The notes beneath the pieces were generated by a model that was not told where the DNA came from, did not search any database, and saw nothing but the letters and a program-made list of their open reading frames with translations. A DNA stretch of 64,000 bases from Cellulosimicrobium sp. CUA-896 (lineage in GTDB: Bacteria; Actinomycetota; Actinomycetes; Actinomycetales; Cellulomonadaceae): the NCBI RefSeq assembly GCF_001942335.1, contig NZ_MKKH01000007.1:27619-91618 (forward strand). Reading direction: 5' to 3'. A program made the translations under genes and the position numbers. Below are positions 38,656 through 48,139 of this stretch, piece after piece. Numbering within the stretch: the stretch's first letter is position 1; each line of letters begins with the position of its first letter.

Positions 38656-39704
38656 ATGAAGCAACGACGAGTGACGATCAAGCAGGTCGCGGCTGAGGCC
38701 GGTGTCTCCATCACGACCGTCTCCCACGTCCTCAACGACGTCCCGGGCGTACGCGCGAACCCTCTGACACGACAGCGGGTCCAGGACACGGCCGCGCGCC
38801 TGGGGTACGTGCCCAACCGGCTCGCGCAGTCGCTGCGGACCCAGCGGTCCAACACCATCGGCCTGGTCGGGGACGAGATCGCGACCACCCCGTTCGCCGG
38901 GAAGCTCATCCTGGGTGCGCAGGACGTGGCCCTGTCGCGTGAAGCCGTGGTCTTCGTCGTGTCCACCGGGTATGAGCGCGACGTGGAGAACCGGGAGATC
39001 GACGAGCTGCTGCGCCGTCAGGTGGACGGGATCCTCTACGCCTCGATGTTCCACCGGAAGGTCGAGCTGCCCCCGCAGCTCGCCGCCGTCCCCACGGTGT
39101 TCGTGAACGCCGAGTGCACCACCCCGGGCGTCTCGTGGGTCGTGCCCGACGAGGTGGCCGGCGGGAGAGACGTCGCGACGTGCTCCTCTCGGCAGGCCAC
39201 CGGCGCCTCGGCTTCATCAACAACGTCGACGACATCCCGGCGTCCGTGGGCCGTCTCGAGGGGTTCAGGGCGCGGGTGGCGGAGAGCGGTGTCGCCGCCG
39301 CCGACGTGACGGTCGTCGCCGCGGAGTCCGACCCCGCGGGTGGGTACGCGGCCGCCAAGGAGCTCCTCGCCGGCGAGCGACGGCCTACGGCGGTGTTCTG
39401 CTTCAACGACCGCATCGCCATGGGCGCGTACCGGGCCGCCGCCGAGCTGGGGCTGCGCATCCCCGAGGACGTCTCGATCGTCGGTTTCGACAACCAGGAG
39501 TACGTCGCAGACGGCCTCTTCCCCGGGTTGACCACCGTCGAGCTCCCGCACTTCGACATGGGTGTCTGGGCAGCCGAACAGCTCTTCCACCACATCGACG
39601 GGGCGAGCGGCGACGCCGCGTCCGCGCGGCTGCGCGGGCCCGTGGTCCGCCGCGATTCCGTCGCCCCACCTCCCACAGCACCGCGCACCACCGCACTGCG
39701 CTGA
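38656..39704 (+). CDS. LacI-family regulator of the GH91 locus, one frame break
   Basis: Corrected length about 349 residues. N-terminal LacI helix-turn-helix (residues 6-26, with TTVSHVLND hinge-type motif) and a periplasmic-binding-like effector domain (TIGLVGDEIAT, GHRRLGFI, AVFCFNDRIAMGAYRAA, SIVGFDNQE). The frame breaks at about 39177, one base short, repaired to RDVADVLLSAGHRRLG. Located between the GH91 and GH32-like genes, it probably binds the 31-bp palindrome at 33935-33965 and is released by a fructose-containing sugar. Confidence 0.88.
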
Positions 39705-39722
39705 CCGAAAGGCCTCACACCG

Positions 39723-40690
39723 ATGTCGAACTCCCTGTCCGACGCTTGGACCTGGGACATGTGGTTCGCCGACGACGGCGACCGCTACCACGCCTTCTAC
39801 CTCAAGGCCTCCCGCGCCCTCGAGAACCCTGACCGGCGCCACTTCTACGTCACGGTCGGCCATGCCGTCTCGGAGGACCTCCGTACCTGGCGCGAGGTCG
39901 CCGACGCGCTGATCGCGTCGGACGAGCCCGCCTTCGACGACTTCACCACGTGGACGGGATCCATCGTCAAGGACGCCGACGGCCTGTGGCGGATGTTCTA
40001 CACCGGACGTCCCGCGCCGAGAAGGCGATCGTCCAGCGTGTCGGCCTCGCCACGTCGCCGGACCTCTACACCTGGACGAAGGCGGGCGCGCAGGCCGTGT
40101 GCGAGGCCGACGCACAGTGGTACGAGAAGTTCGACGGATCGAGCTGGCCCGACGAGGCGTGGCGCGATCCGTGGGTCTTCGCCGACGGCGGCGAGTGGCA
40201 CATGCTCGTCACCGCGCGGTCCAAGGACGGCGCCCCGGACGACCGCGGGGTGATCGGTCACGCGACCTCGTCCGACCTCGAGACGTGGACCGTGCGGCCT
40301 CCGCTCTCGCAGCCGGGAGCCGGCTTCGGACATCTCGAGGTGCCGCAGGTCGCCGAGATCGACGGCCGCCATGTGCTCCTCTTCTCCTCCTTGCACGGCG
40401 AGCTCACGCAGGCCAGGCGCGACGCGGGCGAGCTCGGTGGTGTGTGGTCCGTGCCGATCGACTCGCCGACCGGGCCCTACGACATCACCCGGTCGACCCG
40501 GCTGACCGACGAGTCGCTGTATGCCGGCCGGCTGCTGCAGGACCGCGACGGTGCCTGGTGGCTCTTCGCGTTCCACCATGTCGACGGCGACGGGGCGTTC
40601 GTCGGTTCGCTGTCCGACCCGTTCCCGGTCGGTTGGGACGCGGACGGCCGCCTGCGGGTGACCGACGGTCGCTTCGACCACCTCGCGTGA
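39723..40690 (+). CDS. GH32-like (clan GH-J) glycosidase, short form, one frame break
   Basis: Corrected length 322 residues, a five-bladed propeller without the C-terminal beta-sandwich of true GH32 enzymes. The first acid motif reads WTWDMWF (Asp12) where invertases have W-x-N-D-P-N-G. The second is WRDPWVF (RDP motif) and the acid/base motif is HLEVPQV (E-V-P in place of E-C-P). No signal peptide, so it acts inside the cell. In this locus it could split inulobiose or a related fructose disaccharide. Break at 40011-40013 (ccc for cccc). Confidence 0.75.
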
Positions 40691-40706
40691 CGGAGGCACA
40701 GCGCTC

Positions 40707-41648
40707 GTGACAACGTTCCTCGTGGTCGGCGAGGCGCTCGTCGACATCGTCGAGACGGCGGACGGCACGCGCTCCCGGCACCCGGGCGGCAGTCCGTCCA
40801 ACGTCGCGCTGACCGCGGCTCGGCTCGGCGACCGCGCGGAGCTGCTCACCTGGATCGGCGACGACGAGCTCGGCCGCTCGGTCCACGCGCACCTGGCCGG
40901 GTCGGACGTGATCGTGCTGCCCCAGTCGACCGGGGCGGACCGCACTCCGACGGCGCTCGCCCGTCTCGACGCCGCCGGCGGCGCGACGTACGAGTTCGAT
41001 CTCGACTGGCAGCTCGCGCCGGTGGCGGTGGGCGCGGACGTGACGGTCGTGCACACCGGGTCGATCGCCGCCGTCGCTCCGACGGACCCGCCTGGCGCCC
41101 TGCCCGCCCTGCTCGTCGCGGCGCGCGAGACCGCCACCATCACGTACGACCCGAACGTCCGGCCGACGATCATGGGCTCGCCGACGGCGGTACGCGACGA
41201 CGTCGAGCGCCTGGTCGCGGTGGCCGACGTGGTGAAGGTCTCCGACGAGGACCTCGCCTGGCTGTATCCGGACCGCGAGCCCGTCGAGGTCCTCGGGTCC
41301 TGGGTCGCCGAGCACGGGCTCGCGCTGGGGGTCATGACGCGGGGAGGGCAGGGTTCCCTCGCCGCGCTGCCGGACGGCACGAGGGTGGAGGTCCGCGCTC
41401 CGGCGGTCACCGTGGCCGACACGGTGGGTGCCGGGGACTCCTTCATGGGCGCGTTGCTGCACGCCCTCGACGAGCGCGGGCTCACCGGCGCTTCCGGCCG
41501 GGAACGGCTCTCCCGTCTGACCTCGGAGGACGCCGCCGCGATCCTGGCGTTCGCCGCGCGTGTCGCGGCGATCACCGTGAGTCGTGCAGGTGCCGATCCG
41601 CCGCGTCGCGCCGACCTCGTCCCTGAACCGGGCGAAGCGCACGCCTGA
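40707..41648 (+). CDS. PfkB-family carbohydrate kinase, probable fructokinase
   Basis: 313 residues from GTG at 40707. The N-terminal pair PGGSPSNVALTAARLG and the C-terminal catalytic VGAGDSFMGALL with the base Asp are complete. Sequence features (VVGEALVDIV, YDPNVRPTIM) fit bacterial fructokinases. It would phosphorylate the fructose released by the GH91 and GH32-like enzymes, closing the pathway into glycolysis. Last gene of the locus. Confidence 0.85.
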   Translation: MTTFLVVGEALVDIVETADGTRSRHPGGSPSNVALTAARLGDRAELLTWIGDDELGRSVHAHLAGSDVIVLPQSTGADRTPTALARLDAAGGATYEFDLDWQLAPVAVGADVTVVHTGSIAAVAPTDPPGALPALLVAARETATITYDPNVRPTIMGSPTAVRDDVERLVAVADVVKVSDEDLAWLYPDREPVEVLGSWVAEHGLALGVMTRGGQGSLAALPDGTRVEVRAPAVTVADTVGAGDSFMGALLHALDERGLTGASGRERLSRLTSEDAAAILAFAARVAAITVSRAGADPPRRADLVPEPGEAHA

Positions 41649-41722
41649 CCGGCCTCGCTCGCCGTGGTGCCGTGCGCCCGTGGGACGAGGGCCCAGATCG
41701 GCTGCGGCGGCATGATGGGTCC

Positions 41723-42913
41723 ATGAGCCGTCGACTCAAGGTCTCCCGCCGGTCGCAGGTGCCGCCGTTCGCCGTCATGGAGGTGCTGGCCGAGGCGAAC
41801 CGCCTGCGCGACGCGGGCGCGTCGGTGCTCAACCTGTGCGCGGGCGAGCCGTCGACGGGGGCGTCGGACGTCGTGCGGCGCCGCGCGATCGCGCTGCTGG
41901 AGAGCGGCGACCTCGGCTACACCGAGGCGCTCGGCGTGCCCGCGCTGCGGCGCGCGATCGCCGCCCACTACGGCCGCTGGTACGACGTCGAGGTGGACCC
42001 GGCCCGCGTCGCGGTGACGACCGGGTCGAGCGGCGGGTTCCTGCTCGCGTTCCTCGCGGCGTTCGACGTCGGCGACCGCGTCGCGCTGGCCCGGCCCGGC
42101 TACCCGGCGTACAAGAACATCCTCGCCGCCCTGGGCTGCGAGGTCGTCGAGCTCGACTGCGGCCCGGCCACGCGCTACCAGCCGACGGTGTCCCAGCTCA
42201 TGGGGGCGTACTACGAGGGCGGCCTCGACGGGCTGGTCCTCGCGAGCCCGGCCAACCCCACCGGCACGATGATCCTGCCCGACGAGCTCGACGCCGTCGC
42301 GCACTGGTGCGCCGACCACGACGTCCGGCTCGTGAGCGACGAGATCTACCACGGCATCGTCTACGGGGACGCGGAGCGCACCCTGCCCACGGCGGTGCGG
42401 CACACGGGTGATGGCGCGGTCGTCGTCAGCTCGTTCTCCAAGTACTGGGCGATGACGGGCTGGCGCCTCGGGTGGCTCGTGCTGCCGGACGAGCTCGTCG
42501 CGCCCGTCGGCGCGCTCGCCGGCAACGTCGCCCTCTCGCCGCCCGCGCTCGCGCAGCACGCCGGCGTCGCCGCGTTCACCGCCGAGGGGTACGCGGCCGC
42601 GGAGGAGAACGTCGGCCGCTACGCCGCGTCCCGCGAGCTCGTGCTGTCCCGCCTCGACGACCTCGGCTGGTCGCGCGTCGCGCCCGCCGACGGCGCGTTC
42701 TACGTCTACGCCGACGTCTCCGCCGACGGCATGGACTCCGTGACGTGGTGCGAGCGGCTGCTCGCCGAGGCGGGCGTCGCGCTCACGCCCGGGACGGACT
42801 TCGACGGCGTCGCGGGGCGCGACTGGGTGCGGCTGTCCTTCGCGGCGGCCCCGACGACGGTCGCCGAGGCCGTCGAGCGGATCGTCGCGTGGCGTGCCAC
42901 GCTGCGCCGGTGA
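41723..42913 (+). CDS. Pyridoxal-phosphate aminotransferase (class I/II)
   Basis: 396 residues. The PLP lysine is in SSFSKYWAMTGWRLGW; SPANPTGTM, DEIYHGIVYG and a C-terminal RLSFA arginine are class I/II features. The N-terminal NLCAGEPSTGA motif is common in aspartate/valine-type enzymes. Substrate cannot be named. It overlaps the next gene by 4 nt (GTGA). It is separated from the fructose locus by 74 nt. Confidence 0.88.
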   Translation: MSRRLKVSRRSQVPPFAVMEVLAEANRLRDAGASVLNLCAGEPSTGASDVVRRRAIALLESGDLGYTEALGVPALRRAIAAHYGRWYDVEVDPARVAVTTGSSGGFLLAFLAAFDVGDRVALARPGYPAYKNILAALGCEVVELDCGPATRYQPTVSQLMGAYYEGGLDGLVLASPANPTGTMILPDELDAVAHWCADHDVRLVSDEIYHGIVYGDAERTLPTAVRHTGDGAVVVSSFSKYWAMTGWRLGWLVLPDELVAPVGALAGNVALSPPALAQHAGVAAFTAEGYAAAEENVGRYAASRELVLSRLDDLGWSRVAPADGAFYVYADVSADGMDSVTWCERLLAEAGVALTPGTDFDGVAGRDWVRLSFAAAPTTVAEAVERIVAWRATLRR

Positions 42914-43809
42914 TCGACAGCACGGACAGCACGGACAGCACGGACAGCACGGACAGCACGGACAGCAACTCTACGGCGGCGCTCCCGCCCCGGACGCCCG
43001 GGACGCTGCGCCTCGCGACGTACAACGTGCGCCACGGCGAGTCCCTGGACGGCCTCGTCGACGTCGAGCGGTTCGCGCGCGCCGTCGCGCACCTGGACGC
43101 GGACGTGCTCGCGCTCCAGGAGGTCGAGCGGGACACCCCGCGCTCGCACCGGGCGGACCTCGTCGCGGTCGCGGCCGCGGCGATGCGCGCCGACGACTGG
43201 CACCTCGCGCCGACGCTGCGCGGGGTCCTCGGCGCGTACCGCGGCGCGGCGCGGCCCGGTCGGGGCGCGCCGCGCGCCCCCGGGGTGCCCACGTACGGCG
43301 TCGGCCTCGTCAGCCGCTACCCGGTGGAGCACTGGTCGCGGCACGAGCTCGCGCGCATGCCCTGGCGCTCGCGCGTCCGCCGGGGTCGTCCCGGCTCGCG
43401 CCGGCCCCTGCGCGTCGTGCCGGACGAGCCGCGCGCCGCCCTCGCCGCGCGGGTCGCGACGCCGTGGGGGCCGCTCACCGTCGTCGGCACGCACACGACG
43501 TCGCGGCCCGAGTTCACGGCCGACCAGTACCGCGAGCTCGTCGACGCGTGCGCGGTCCTGCCGCGCCCGCTCGTGCTGCTCGGGGACCTCAACCTCCGCG
43601 CGCCCGAGCCGGCCGGGCTCAGCGGGTTTGCGCCCCTCGCCGACGCGCTCACGCACCCCGTCGACGCCCCGGTGCGGCAGATCGACCACGTGCTCGCCGA
43701 CCCGGGGCCCGGCGTGCGGGTGGTCCCGGTGGGCCCGGCGGTCGCCGTCGACACGGGGCTGTCCGACCACCGTGCGCTCGTCGTCGACGTCAGGGTCCTG
43801 CCGTCGTAG
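42910..43809 (+). CDS. Endonuclease/exonuclease/phosphatase-family hydrolase with DST repeats
   Basis: 299 residues from GTG at 42910. After a run of Asp-Ser-Thr repeats (residues about 3-20) comes an EEP domain: ATYNVRHGE, LALQEVERD (metal Glu), VVGTHTT, LLGDLNLR (Asp/Asn) and TGLSDHRALVVDV (catalytic His). Such small enzymes act on phosphodiesters, nucleic acids or inositol phosphates. No signal peptide is seen, so it is cytoplasmic. Confidence 0.8.
   Translation: MIDSTDSTDSTDSTDSTDSNSTAALPPRTPGTLRLATYNVRHGESLDGLVDVERFARAVAHLDADVLALQEVERDTPRSHRADLVAVAAAAMRADDWHLAPTLRGVLGAYRGAARPGRGAPRAPGVPTYGVGLVSRYPVEHWSRHELARMPWRSRVRRGRPGSRRPLRVVPDEPRAALAARVATPWGPLTVVGTHTTSRPEFTADQYRELVDACAVLPRPLVLLGDLNLRAPEPAGLSGFAPLADALTHPVDAPVRQIDHVLADPGPGVRVVPVGPAVAVDTGLSDHRALVVDVRVLPS
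42916..42969 (+). repeat. 9-bp tandem repeat (GACAGCACG, five exact copies plus one variant)
   Basis: Five exact copies at 42916-42960 followed by GACAGCAAC. The unit length is a multiple of three, so copy number changes alter only the Asp-Ser-Thr tail of the EEP protein, which starts 6 nt upstream. Confidence 0.9.
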
Positions 43810-43833
43810 CACGCGCCGGGGCGTGGCGGCCGG

Positions 43834-44652
43834 TCACTTGACCGCGCCGCCGAGCGCGCCGGCTGCGATGAAGCGCTGGGCGAAGACGAGCAGCACGATC
43901 GCCGGGATCGACGACATGACGGCCGTCGCCATGACCGGACCCCAGCTCTGCACGTTGCCCTCGAGGTAGTCGTAGATGCCGAGGGTGATCGGCTTGACGG
44001 TCTCGTCCGTCGTGAGGGTGAGGGCGAAGATGAAGTCGCTCCACGCGAACAGGAAGCTGAAGAGCCCGGCGGTGATGATCGAGTTCCGGCTCACCGGGAC
44101 GATGATCGACCAGAACGCGCGGAAGTGGCCCGCGCCGTCGACGCGCGCGGCCTCCGCGAGCGAGGGCGGGATCGACCGCATGAAGGCGCTCATGATGAGG
44201 ATCGCGAACGGGATGGCGTGGGTCGCGTCCGCGAGCACCAGGCCGGGGATCGAGTTGAGCAGCCCGACGTCGTTGAACAGCGTGTAGAGGGAGTTGGCGA
44301 TGACGATGCCGGGGATCATCTGCGCGATCAGCAGGCCGAACGCGAAGATCGCGATGCCGCGCAGGCGGAACCGGGCGAGCGCGTACGCGGCCGGGGTCGC
44401 GATCGCGAGCGAGACGAGGACGGTGCCCGCCGCGACGACGATGCTCGTGAGCAGGTTGTCGGTCTGCTGGGACAGCGCCCGCTCGTAGCCGTCGAACGTC
44501 GGGTTCGTCGGGAAGAACGAGCTGCTGGCCGCGGTCCCGCCACCCTGGAAGGACGTGTTGACCATCCAGTAGACGGGGAACAGCATGAACGCGAGGAGCA
44601 GGACGCCCAGGACGGTGTACGGCAGCTGGCGTGCCGGAGTCGACTTCTTCAT
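43834..44652 (-). CDS. Sugar ABC transporter permease (MalG type)
   Basis: 272 residues, six membrane helices. The EAA loop is LAEAARVDGAGHFRAFWSIIVP and the C-terminus AGALGGAVK is the CUT1 pattern. It follows the MalF-type permease by 9 nt on the same strand. Together with the binding protein it forms the importer of the alpha-xylosidase locus. No ATPase gene is present locally. Confidence 0.9.
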   Translation of the reverse strand: MKKSTPARQLPYTVLGVLLLAFMLFPVYWMVNTSFQGGGTAASSSFFPTNPTFDGYERALSQQTDNLLTSIVVAAGTVLVSLAIATPAAYALARFRLRGIAIFAFGLLIAQMIPGIVIANSLYTLFNDVGLLNSIPGLVLADATHAIPFAILIMSAFMRSIPPSLAEAARVDGAGHFRAFWSIIVPVSRNSIITAGLFSFLFAWSDFIFALTLTTDETVKPITLGIYDYLEGNVQSWGPVMATAVMSSIPAIVLLVFAQRFIAAGALGGAVK

Positions 44653-44661
44653 GTGCTGACC

Positions 44662-45623
44662 TCACTCATCCACGGCGCGGCGGTTCACCCGCAGGTACAC
44701 GACGGCGAACACGAGGGACACGACGATGAGGATGTTGCTCACCGCGGCCCCCGTGCCGAACGAGAACTCCTGGAACGACCGGCGGTAGGAGTCGGTGGCG
44801 AGCGTCTGCGTCGCGTTCGCCGGCCCACCGCCGGTCAGTCCGAGGATGATGTCCAGCACCTTCAGGGTGTAGATCACGCCGAGCACGAGCACGACGTTGA
44901 CGACGGCCCGCAGGTTGGGCCACGTGATGTGCCAGAAGGCCTTCCAGCCCGTGGCGCCGTCGAGGGCGCCCGCCTCGTAGAGCTCCTCCGGGATCTCCTG
45001 GAGGCCGCTGTACAGCAGCGTCGTGTTGAACGGGATGCCGAGCCACACGTTGACCAGGACCACCGCGACCAGCGCGACGTCGGGGCTCGTCAGCCACGGG
45101 ACCGGCTCCGAGGCGAGGTGCAGGTCCCGCAGGATCCCGTTGAGCACGCCGCTGTCCTGGTCGAGGATCCACTTCCACACCGACGTCCCGGCGATGACGG
45201 GCAGCAGCCAGGGCAGGAGCAGGAGCGAGCGCAGCACGTTGCTCAGCGGGAAGCGGCGCTTGAAGAACAGCGCGAAGAGCAGCCCGATGACGAACTGGCC
45301 CGCGATCGAGCCGACCGTGAACAGCGCCGTGTTGACGACCGTCGTGCGGAAGATCCCGCTGCCGACGACCTCGGCGTAGTTCGCCAAGCCCACCCACGGA
45401 GCCTCGCCCGTGTAGAACGTGCGGGTCGTGTACTCCTGGAACCCCATCATCAGGTTCTTGACGACGGGGTACCCGAAGAAGATCACCACGTAGGCGATGG
45501 CTGGCACGAGGAACAGCCACTGCGCCGCCTTCTCGCGGCGACGTGCGCTGCGCCGTGCCGGTCGCGGCGCCGGCGTGGGCGCGGTGACGCCCGCGGGCGC
45601 TGTGCTGCGGCCGTGGAGCTCAT
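44662..45623 (-). CDS. Sugar ABC transporter permease (MalF type), one frame break near the 5' end
   Basis: Corrected length 320 residues from ATG at 45623. The first 45 or so residues are Ala/Pro/Arg-rich, then WLFLVPAIAYVVIFFGYP starts the first helix. The EAA loop is ELYEAGALDGATGWKAFWHITWP, and GGPANATQTL lies before the last helix. The frame breaks in the G-run at 45595-45597 (one base short); without repair the first in-frame Met is 45507. Confidence 0.88.
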
Positions 45624-45663
45624 CTCGGTCCGGTCCTCTCGTGGGTGGGCTGCCGGGGTGGCG

Positions 45664-46885
45664 TCAGCCGGCCGACGCCTGCTCCAGCGCCTCCTGGGGC
45701 GTGGCGCTGCCGGTCAGGGCGAGCTGGACCGCGGTGTAGATCTGCGTGGCGGCCTCGGGCCAGTCCTCGCCGAGCAGGGCGGTCCGGGCGCGGGCGCTCT
45801 GGACGGTCTCGACGAACGAGGCGACGAGCGGGTTGTCGGCGGCGGCCTGCTCCGCCATCGCGCTGTCGGACGGCACCGCGCCACGGCCCGTGGCCATGGT
45901 CAGCTGGTTCTCGTCCGCGGTGACGCACGCGACGAAGTCGCCCGCGGCGGCCATCGTCGCCGGGTCGTCCGTGTTCGGGACGGTGAACGTCTCCCCGCCG
46001 AGCGGCGCGACGAGCTCGTCGCCGGCGCTCGGGACGGGCAACGGCACGGAGTCGAAGTTCAGGCCCTCGGCCGCCTGGAGGCTCGGCATGTTCCACGGGC
46101 CGTTGATCATCATCGCGGCGTTGCCCGCGATGAACTGGTCGTTCACGTCGTTCTGGGACCAGTTCACGACGCTCGTCGAGGCGGAGCCGTCCTGCACGAG
46201 CCCGTTGACGAAGTCGAGCGCGCCCACCGCCTCGGGCGACGTGAGGTCGTCCTCCGTGGCGCCGTTGCTCCACAGGAACGGCAGGAACTGCCAGGTGCCC
46301 TCGAAGCTGTTCGCGGCGCTGAACGCGATGCCGTAGCGGTCGCCCTCGGTCAGGGCGGCGGCGGCGGTGCGCAGCTCCTCCCACGTGGTCGGGGGCTCGA
46401 TGCCGGCCTCGGCGAGCGCGTCGCGTCGTAGAACAGGCCGATCGAGTTGACGATGGGGGCGATGCCGTAGAGCTCGCCCTCGTAGGTCCCGGCGTCGACG
46501 ACGCCGTCGGGGAAGCCCTCGCCGGTGATCCCGTAGTCGGACAGCGGGCTGAGCGCGCCGGACGCGGCGATCTGCTGGACGTCCGGGTTGTCGAGCATGA
46601 GGACGTCGGGCAGCGTCCGGGACGACGCCTGCTGGAGGACGGTCGCGATGAGGCCCGAGCCGGCGACGTGGTTGGACTCCACCTCGATCCCCAGCTCCGC
46701 GGCGCACTCGTCGTAGATCTCGTCGTAGATGGGTGCGCTCGTCTCCGACATGGTGTCGGTGATCTGCAGCGTGATGTCGTCGCTGCGCCGGCGGCGGTGT
46801 CTCCCCCGCCGCCGCACGCGGAGAGGGCGAGCACGGAGACGGCGGCCGCCGGCACCCCGAGGCGGGTGGTCAGAGTTCCTCGCAC
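45664..46885 (-). CDS. Sugar ABC transporter substrate-binding lipoprotein, two frame breaks
   Basis: Corrected length 407 residues from GTG at 46885 (AAGGAG upstream). Lipobox LSACG after a short signal, then a family 1 binding fold (SGLIATVLQQASSRTLPDV, NDQFIAGNAAMMINGPWN, LGGETFTVPNTDD). Breaks at about 46785 and 46422 are each one base short, restored to AAGASDDITLQ and YDADALAEAG. Two promoter-proximal features, divergence from a LacI gene and a LacI-like site, indicate sugar control. Ligand is probably an alpha-xyloside or xyloglucan fragment by context. Confidence 0.85.
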
Positions 46886-47002
46886 GATCGAGCTCCTTCG
46901 CTTCCAGCTGCGTTGCTGTCGTTCGGTCAGACGGTTCCGTCGCGTCGGGCGCGAAGCCTCCGGCGGCCGTCGACGGGAGCGTAAACACGCCTCCGAGACG
47001 CT

Positions 47003-47018
47003 GTCAAAGCGGTTTACC
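47003..47018. promoter_or_regulatory. Possible LacI-family operator in the divergent promoter
   Basis: GTCAAAGCGGTTTACC is an imperfect palindrome with GT-AA and TT-AC ends about a CG-rich centre, between the binding-protein and LacI starts. GTAAAC also occurs at 46981. Evidence is weaker than for the 33935 site. Confidence 0.45.
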
Positions 47019-47076
47019 AACCGACGTCGATGTGTGATCATCGGTCCCGGAACGGTCCAGGTGCGAGGAGGCAGTC

Positions 47077-48117
47077 ATGGCGACGATGCGCGATGTCGCG
47101 CGGCGAGCAGGGGTTTCGCTGGCGACGGTGTCGTTCGTCGTGAACGACACGAAGCCGGTCTCGCCACCGACCCGCGCTCGCGTGGAGGCGGCGATGGCGG
47201 AGCTCGGGTTCCGGCGCAACGTCCTGGCGCGAGCGCTCGCCAGCCAGCGCACGCACATCGTCGCGCTCGTGTTCCCGGCGCTCGAGCACCGCCTCGGCGG
47301 CACGGCGCTGAGCGTCGTCACGAGCGCGGCGGTCGCGGCGAGCGAGCGCGGTTTCAACCTCGTGCTCTGGCCCGTCGGGGACGAGAGCCAGCTCGAGGAC
47401 TACGTCTCGGGCGGGCTCGTGGACGCGGTGCTGCTCATGGAGGTGACCGCGCAGGACCCGCGCGTACCGCTCCTCGAACGGCTGTCCGTGCCCTTCGGTC
47501 TGATCGGCCGCACGAGCGAGCCCGGCGACCTGCCTTACGTCGACATGGACTTCGAGGGCACCGTCGCGGCCGGTCTCGACCACCTCACGGAGCTCGGGCA
47601 CGACCGCGTGGCGCTGCTGCTCGGCGAGCTCGGGCCGTCCCTCGCGGGCTACGGCCCGATCGCCCGCACGGAGGCGGCCTACCTCGAGCAGGTGCGCGAG
47701 CGCGGCCTCGACCCGGTCGTGCTGCGCGCGCCGCAGGACCCGCGGTCGGGTCGCCTCGCCGCGGGCCGGCTCGTCGACGAGCACCCCGACGTCACGGCGG
47801 TGCTCGCGCTGAACGAGGACGCGCTCCACGGCTTCGTCAACGGGCTCGTGGCGCGCGGCCGTGCGGTGCCCGACGACGTCTCCGTGCTCGGCATGGCCAC
47901 CTCGCCCGACGCGATCTCGACCGCCGACCCGGCCGTCAGCGCGCTCGTCGCGCCGGGCCCCGAGCTGGGCCGCCGGAGCGTCGGGTCGATGGTCGACCGT
48001 CTCGAGGACCCCGCGGCGCCCGTGGTCCAGGAGCTCGTCGCCTGCACGCTCCAGCTCGCCGGCTCCACGGCCCCGCCCCGGACGGTCGCCGCGCCCGTCC
48101 GCACCACCGCCCCCTGA
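47077..48117 (+). CDS. LacI-family regulator of the alpha-xylosidase locus
   Basis: 346 residues. Helix-turn-helix RDVARRAGVSLATVSFVVND and effector domain (ALVFPALEHRLGGTALS, GLIGRTSEPGDLPYVDMD, GHDRVALLLGE, AVLALNEDALHGFVNGL). It is divergent from the ABC importer genes and 22 nt before the alpha-xylosidase, so it probably represses both sides until its sugar is present. Confidence 0.9.
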   Translation: MATMRDVARRAGVSLATVSFVVNDTKPVSPPTRARVEAAMAELGFRRNVLARALASQRTHIVALVFPALEHRLGGTALSVVTSAAVAASERGFNLVLWPVGDESQLEDYVSGGLVDAVLLMEVTAQDPRVPLLERLSVPFGLIGRTSEPGDLPYVDMDFEGTVAAGLDHLTELGHDRVALLLGELGPSLAGYGPIARTEAAYLEQVRERGLDPVVLRAPQDPRSGRLAAGRLVDEHPDVTAVLALNEDALHGFVNGLVARGRAVPDDVSVLGMATSPDAISTADPAVSALVAPGPELGRRSVGSMVDRLEDPAAPVVQELVACTLQLAGSTAPPRTVAAPVRTTAP

Positions 48118-48139
48118 GCTCGAAAGGTACTGCTGCACG

